Shown in pieces: positions 61,871-64,000 of a stretch of DNA of 64,000 nucleotides. Origin of the DNA: Virgisporangium aurantiacum (GTDB lineage: Bacteria > Actinomycetota > Actinomycetes > Mycobacteriales > Micromonosporaceae); NCBI RefSeq assembly GCF_016863635.1, contig NZ_BOPG01000044.1:186001-250000 (forward strand), read 5' to 3'. Made by a program: the position numbers and the translations under genes. Numbering within the stretch: the stretch's first letter is position 1; every line of letters starts with the position of its first letter. The notes below the pieces were generated by a model that worked only from the letters and a program-made list of their open reading frames with translations, was not told the DNA's origin and did no database searches.

Positions 61871-62413
61871 TTACTCGGGTTCCGCCGTGCTTCGCCTGCC
61901 GGACCGGTCCCGATCGCGGCTGCGGGGCTCGCGGGTGGGTCGGCGCCGGCCGCCTCGTGCGCTGCTGGGCAGCCGGGGTGCGGCGATGTCGAAGTCGGCG
62001 AAGGCGACGACCATGCGGGCGAACAGCCGCCCGACCGGGCTGGAGGTGTCGACCGTGTCGTCGGCCGAGCGCAGCACGACCCGCGCCCGGTCCAGCGCGT
62101 GCAGGATGCGAGCCAGTTCGGGCATGCGCCGGGTGAGCCGACTCAAGTCATGCACGAGCAGCACGTCGTACCGGCCGGTGCGGGCGTCGACGAGCGCCCG
62201 CCGCAGGCCGAACCGCGGCGTCTGCTGGTTGGGGCGCATGTCGACGTACTGCCCGCTGAGCTGGTAGCCGGGTTGGTCGGCGATCCAGGCCAGCAGGGTG
62301 TCCTGCTGCCGGGTGATGGCGTCGTCGTGGCGGCCGTGGACGTAGGTGGAGACCCGGATCGGTGCGGGGTCCCGGGTGTCGTGCGGCCGGTGGGGGTTGG
62401 TGGGCTGGGCCAT
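61871..62413 (-). CDS. Short serine recombinase catalytic-domain protein
   Basis: 180 aa. Resolvase fold: 'IRVSTYVHGRHDDAITRQQDTLLAWI' (catalytic Ser), 'YDVLLVHDLSRLTRRMPEL', 'SPVGRLFARMVVAFADFD'. It ends in an Arg/Ser-rich basic tail instead of the HTH or Recombinase domain. The start has AGAGGAG upstream. It lies 60 nt before the large recombinase; they could act together, or this may be an accessory or truncated protein. Confidence 0.75.
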   Translation of the reverse strand: MAQPTNPHRPHDTRDPAPIRVSTYVHGRHDDAITRQQDTLLAWIADQPGYQLSGQYVDMRPNQQTPRFGLRRALVDARTGRYDVLLVHDLSRLTRRMPELARILHALDRARVVLRSADDTVDTSSPVGRLFARMVVAFADFDIAAPRLPSSARGGRRRPTREPRSRDRDRSGRRSTAEPE

Positions 62414-62444
62414 GAGGACTCCTCTGGTCATTGATCGGGACCGG

Positions 62445-62798
62445 TCATTGATCGGGACTGGGCGGATCGCCCGGTGCCGGATCGGGGCTGGGGTTTGCTG
62501 CCGGGGACCGTCGCCACCAGGCGACGATCATCGCGGCGAGCGTGTTGACGGCCTGTTCGTGCTGGTCGGCGTTCATCGGCGCGGTGTCCGGCTCGGTCAG
62601 AACGGGGCGCAGGACCCGCCGTTGCGTCCCGGCTCCTGCCGGCGGCCCGGCTGCCACGGCAGCCGAGGCTGCGGCGGGGCGGGCACGGTAGCGCGACTCG
62701 CGCCCATTCGACGACATCCGCCGAGCGACGGAGGCGTCCGGCGCCTGGCCCGGCGGTACGCCGTCCGGCGGTACGGGGGAAGGCTTCGGGCGGCTCAT
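62445..62798 (-). CDS. Small hypothetical protein of recombinase/methyltransferase cluster
   Basis: 117 aa. Pro/Ala/Arg-rich, probably disordered N-terminal 75 residues and a short helix 'HEQAVNTLAAMIVAWWRR' near the C-terminus. The ATG at 62798 overlaps the methyltransferase stop (ATGA), supporting it as a real co-translated gene. Function unknown. Confidence 0.6.
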   Translation of the reverse strand: MSRPKPSPVPPDGVPPGQAPDASVARRMSSNGRESRYRARPAAASAAVAAGPPAGAGTQRRVLRPVLTEPDTAPMNADQHEQAVNTLAAMIVAWWRRSPAANPSPDPAPGDPPSPDQ

Positions 62799-63772
62799 CG
62801 GCGCCCGGCCGGGTCGGCGTCGGAGGGCCGGCGCAGGATGGCGATGTAGTCGTGTTGCGGCAGCAGCGCCGGGCGGCCCTTGGCGCGGGTCTGGCGGGTG
62901 ACGTGCAGTTGGTAGAAGGAGTGCCGGGCCAGCAGCCGCCCGTCGCGGGCGGCGGCGTGGCTGGCCTTGCGGTCCTGGACGAACTCGAACCCGACGCCGA
63001 CGGCGGCCCGCAGGATCTGTCCGGGCAGATCGTGCAGCAGATGGTCGCGTCGCCACGGCCGGGACACCACGGCGAGGAAGCCGCCGGGGGCCAGCAGCGG
63101 CCAGCAGCCGTCGAGGACGGCGGTGATGCCGTCGAGGAGCCCGGTCCGTCGACGGTGGGCCAGGTTGGTCGGTTGTTCTGCCGGGTGCCCGGCTGCGTCC
63201 GGTGTGCCGTACTGGTTGTGGAAGCGGGTCAGCGGGCCGCGGCGGTGCTCGACCCGGCCGTGCATGGTCCGCCCGTACGGCGGCGAGGTGAGCACGAGTT
63301 GGAACCGGCCGCGCAGGCTGGTCGGGATGCCGCGCGGCAGCCGGGTGGCGTCGGCGGTGATGATCCGCCCGGTGCCGGTGCCGCCCTGACTTCGGGCCAG
63401 GGCGATGTTGGCCCGGGCCAACGCGACCCAGCCCGGTTCGATCTCCACCCCGAACGCGTGCCGGCCGACGTGGATGGCCTCCACGTGGGTGGTACCGACG
63501 CCGGCGAGCGGATCGAGGACCCAGTCGCCGGGATCGGTGTAGTCCTCGATCAACGACTTGGCCAGATCGGGGGCCATCCGAGCCGGGTGGGCCCCAGAAC
63601 CGGCGACGAACCGGCCGCGACGCTGCGCGGCCAGGCTGCGCTGCCCGACCATCAACACCGACACCCGCAGGCTCGGATCCACCGTCGCCGGGATGGCCGG
63701 CAACTCGCCGAGCACGCCGCTGGCGCTGGCCGGGTCGAGCAGGGCGACATGCCCGCGACGCGGCTCAGCCAT
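62795..63772 (-). CDS. SPPY-type site-specific DNA methyltransferase
   Basis: 325 aa. SAM site 'LDPLAGVGTTHVEAI' (motif I) and catalytic 'LTSPPYGRTMHG' (motif IV; SPPY is typical of N4-cytosine or beta-class N6-adenine enzymes), with motif IV after motif I. No restriction enzyme is adjacent, so it may be an orphan methylase that protects or marks the element. The ATG at 63772 lies within the end of the upstream gene. Confidence 0.85.
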   Translation of the reverse strand: MAEPRRGHVALLDPASASGVLGELPAIPATVDPSLRVSVLMVGQRSLAAQRRGRFVAGSGAHPARMAPDLAKSLIEDYTDPGDWVLDPLAGVGTTHVEAIHVGRHAFGVEIEPGWVALARANIALARSQGGTGTGRIITADATRLPRGIPTSLRGRFQLVLTSPPYGRTMHGRVEHRRGPLTRFHNQYGTPDAAGHPAEQPTNLAHRRRTGLLDGITAVLDGCWPLLAPGGFLAVVSRPWRRDHLLHDLPGQILRAAVGVGFEFVQDRKASHAAARDGRLLARHSFYQLHVTRQTRAKGRPALLPQHDYIAILRRPSDADPAGRR

Positions 63773-64000
63773 GGCGGCCTCCCCGTATCACGAACACATA
63801 GAGGTCGATATGCACGACGAGGTCGTCGGCCAGGCGCAGAGTGGCCGCATCGGCCGGGGCGGCGGGCACGTCGAGCCGGTCGCCGTCGACGTCGGCGGTG
63901 ATCGCGACGATCTGTTCCACCCAACCGAGCCCGGCCTGGCGGGCGGCGGGGACCAGCTGCCACAGGTGCGCGACGTTCGCCGCGGTGACCGGTGGGACCG
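63765..64000 (-). CDS. Partial CDS at window edge
   Basis: C-terminal 77 codons of a gene that starts beyond the window: 'NVAHLWQLVPAARQAGLGWVEQIVAITADVDG' and ending 'LVVHIDLYVFVIRGGRHG'. It overlaps the methyltransferase start by 8 nt, so it belongs to the same operon. No family recognised. Confidence 0.6.
   Translation of the reverse strand, partial: VPPVTAANVAHLWQLVPAARQAGLGWVEQIVAITADVDGDRLDVPAAPADAATLRLADDLVVHIDLYVFVIRGGRHG

Noticed and set aside
29401..64000. Right attachment site matching the tRNA-Ala 3' end
   Set aside because: I found no second copy of the tRNA end by eye; it may lie outside the window.
1..64000. CRISPR array
   Set aside because: No regularly spaced direct repeats and no cas genes seen.

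Overview
High-GC, GC3-rich coding, a GTG/TTG start habit, tightly overlapping genes (ATGA/GTGA junctions), a PadR-HAAS pair, LuxR-type two-component systems, an Rv-like MEP/site-2-protease cluster (dxr-rseP-ispG) and many actinobacterial accessory families indicate a chromosome segment of a soil-type actinomycete (Micromonosporales/Cryptosporangium-like; the exact genus cannot be fixed from sequence alone).

1-29.4 kb looks like ordinary chromosome. It holds a PadR/HAAS pair and an ABC-2 exporter; a five-gene overlapping operon of envelope proteins (vWA protein, coiled-coil protein, small helical protein, 4-TM protein, OmpA-like lipoprotein); an aminoglycoside-phosphotransferase-fold protein; two FtsX/LolD-type ABC pairs, one next to a NarL-type two-component system and one divergent from a GntR-TetR double-HTH regulator with clear palindromic operators; then dxr, rseP, ispG and a GNAT gene; an MHYT sensor, secreted proteins, an MTA phosphorylase and yqgE.

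At 29,352 there is a tRNA-Ala(GGC). A large serine recombinase lies immediately downstream, pointing at it, and its reading frame runs without a stop through the tRNA. From here to at least 62 kb the window is an accessory island dominated by candidate anti-phage genes: an HNH-STAND NTPase; three tandem paralogous exported proteins with a shared 'GNCN..G..N.V.C' module, plus a 78-aa protein carrying only that module; a recognisable Gabija pair (GajA OLD/TOPRIM nuclease, GajB UvrD-like helicase); an ISL3-type transposon with 127-bp inverted repeats whose transposase is split by a 3.66-kb three-gene tyrosine-recombinase element; a reverse transcriptase translationally coupled to a small upstream protein; a PD-(D/E)XK nuclease and an HTH-NACHT-HEPN protein; a divergent Ser/Thr kinase with a coupled partner gene; and small hypothetical and decayed genes.

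60.2-64 kb carries a second large serine recombinase, a short serine recombinase catalytic domain, a small hypothetical gene, a SPPY-type DNA methyltransferase and the end of another gene, all on the minus strand. This looks like the core of another integrative element, or the far part of the same one. A decayed third copy of the same recombinase C-terminus lies at 50.7-51.2 kb. No right attachment site was seen, so the island may extend beyond the window.
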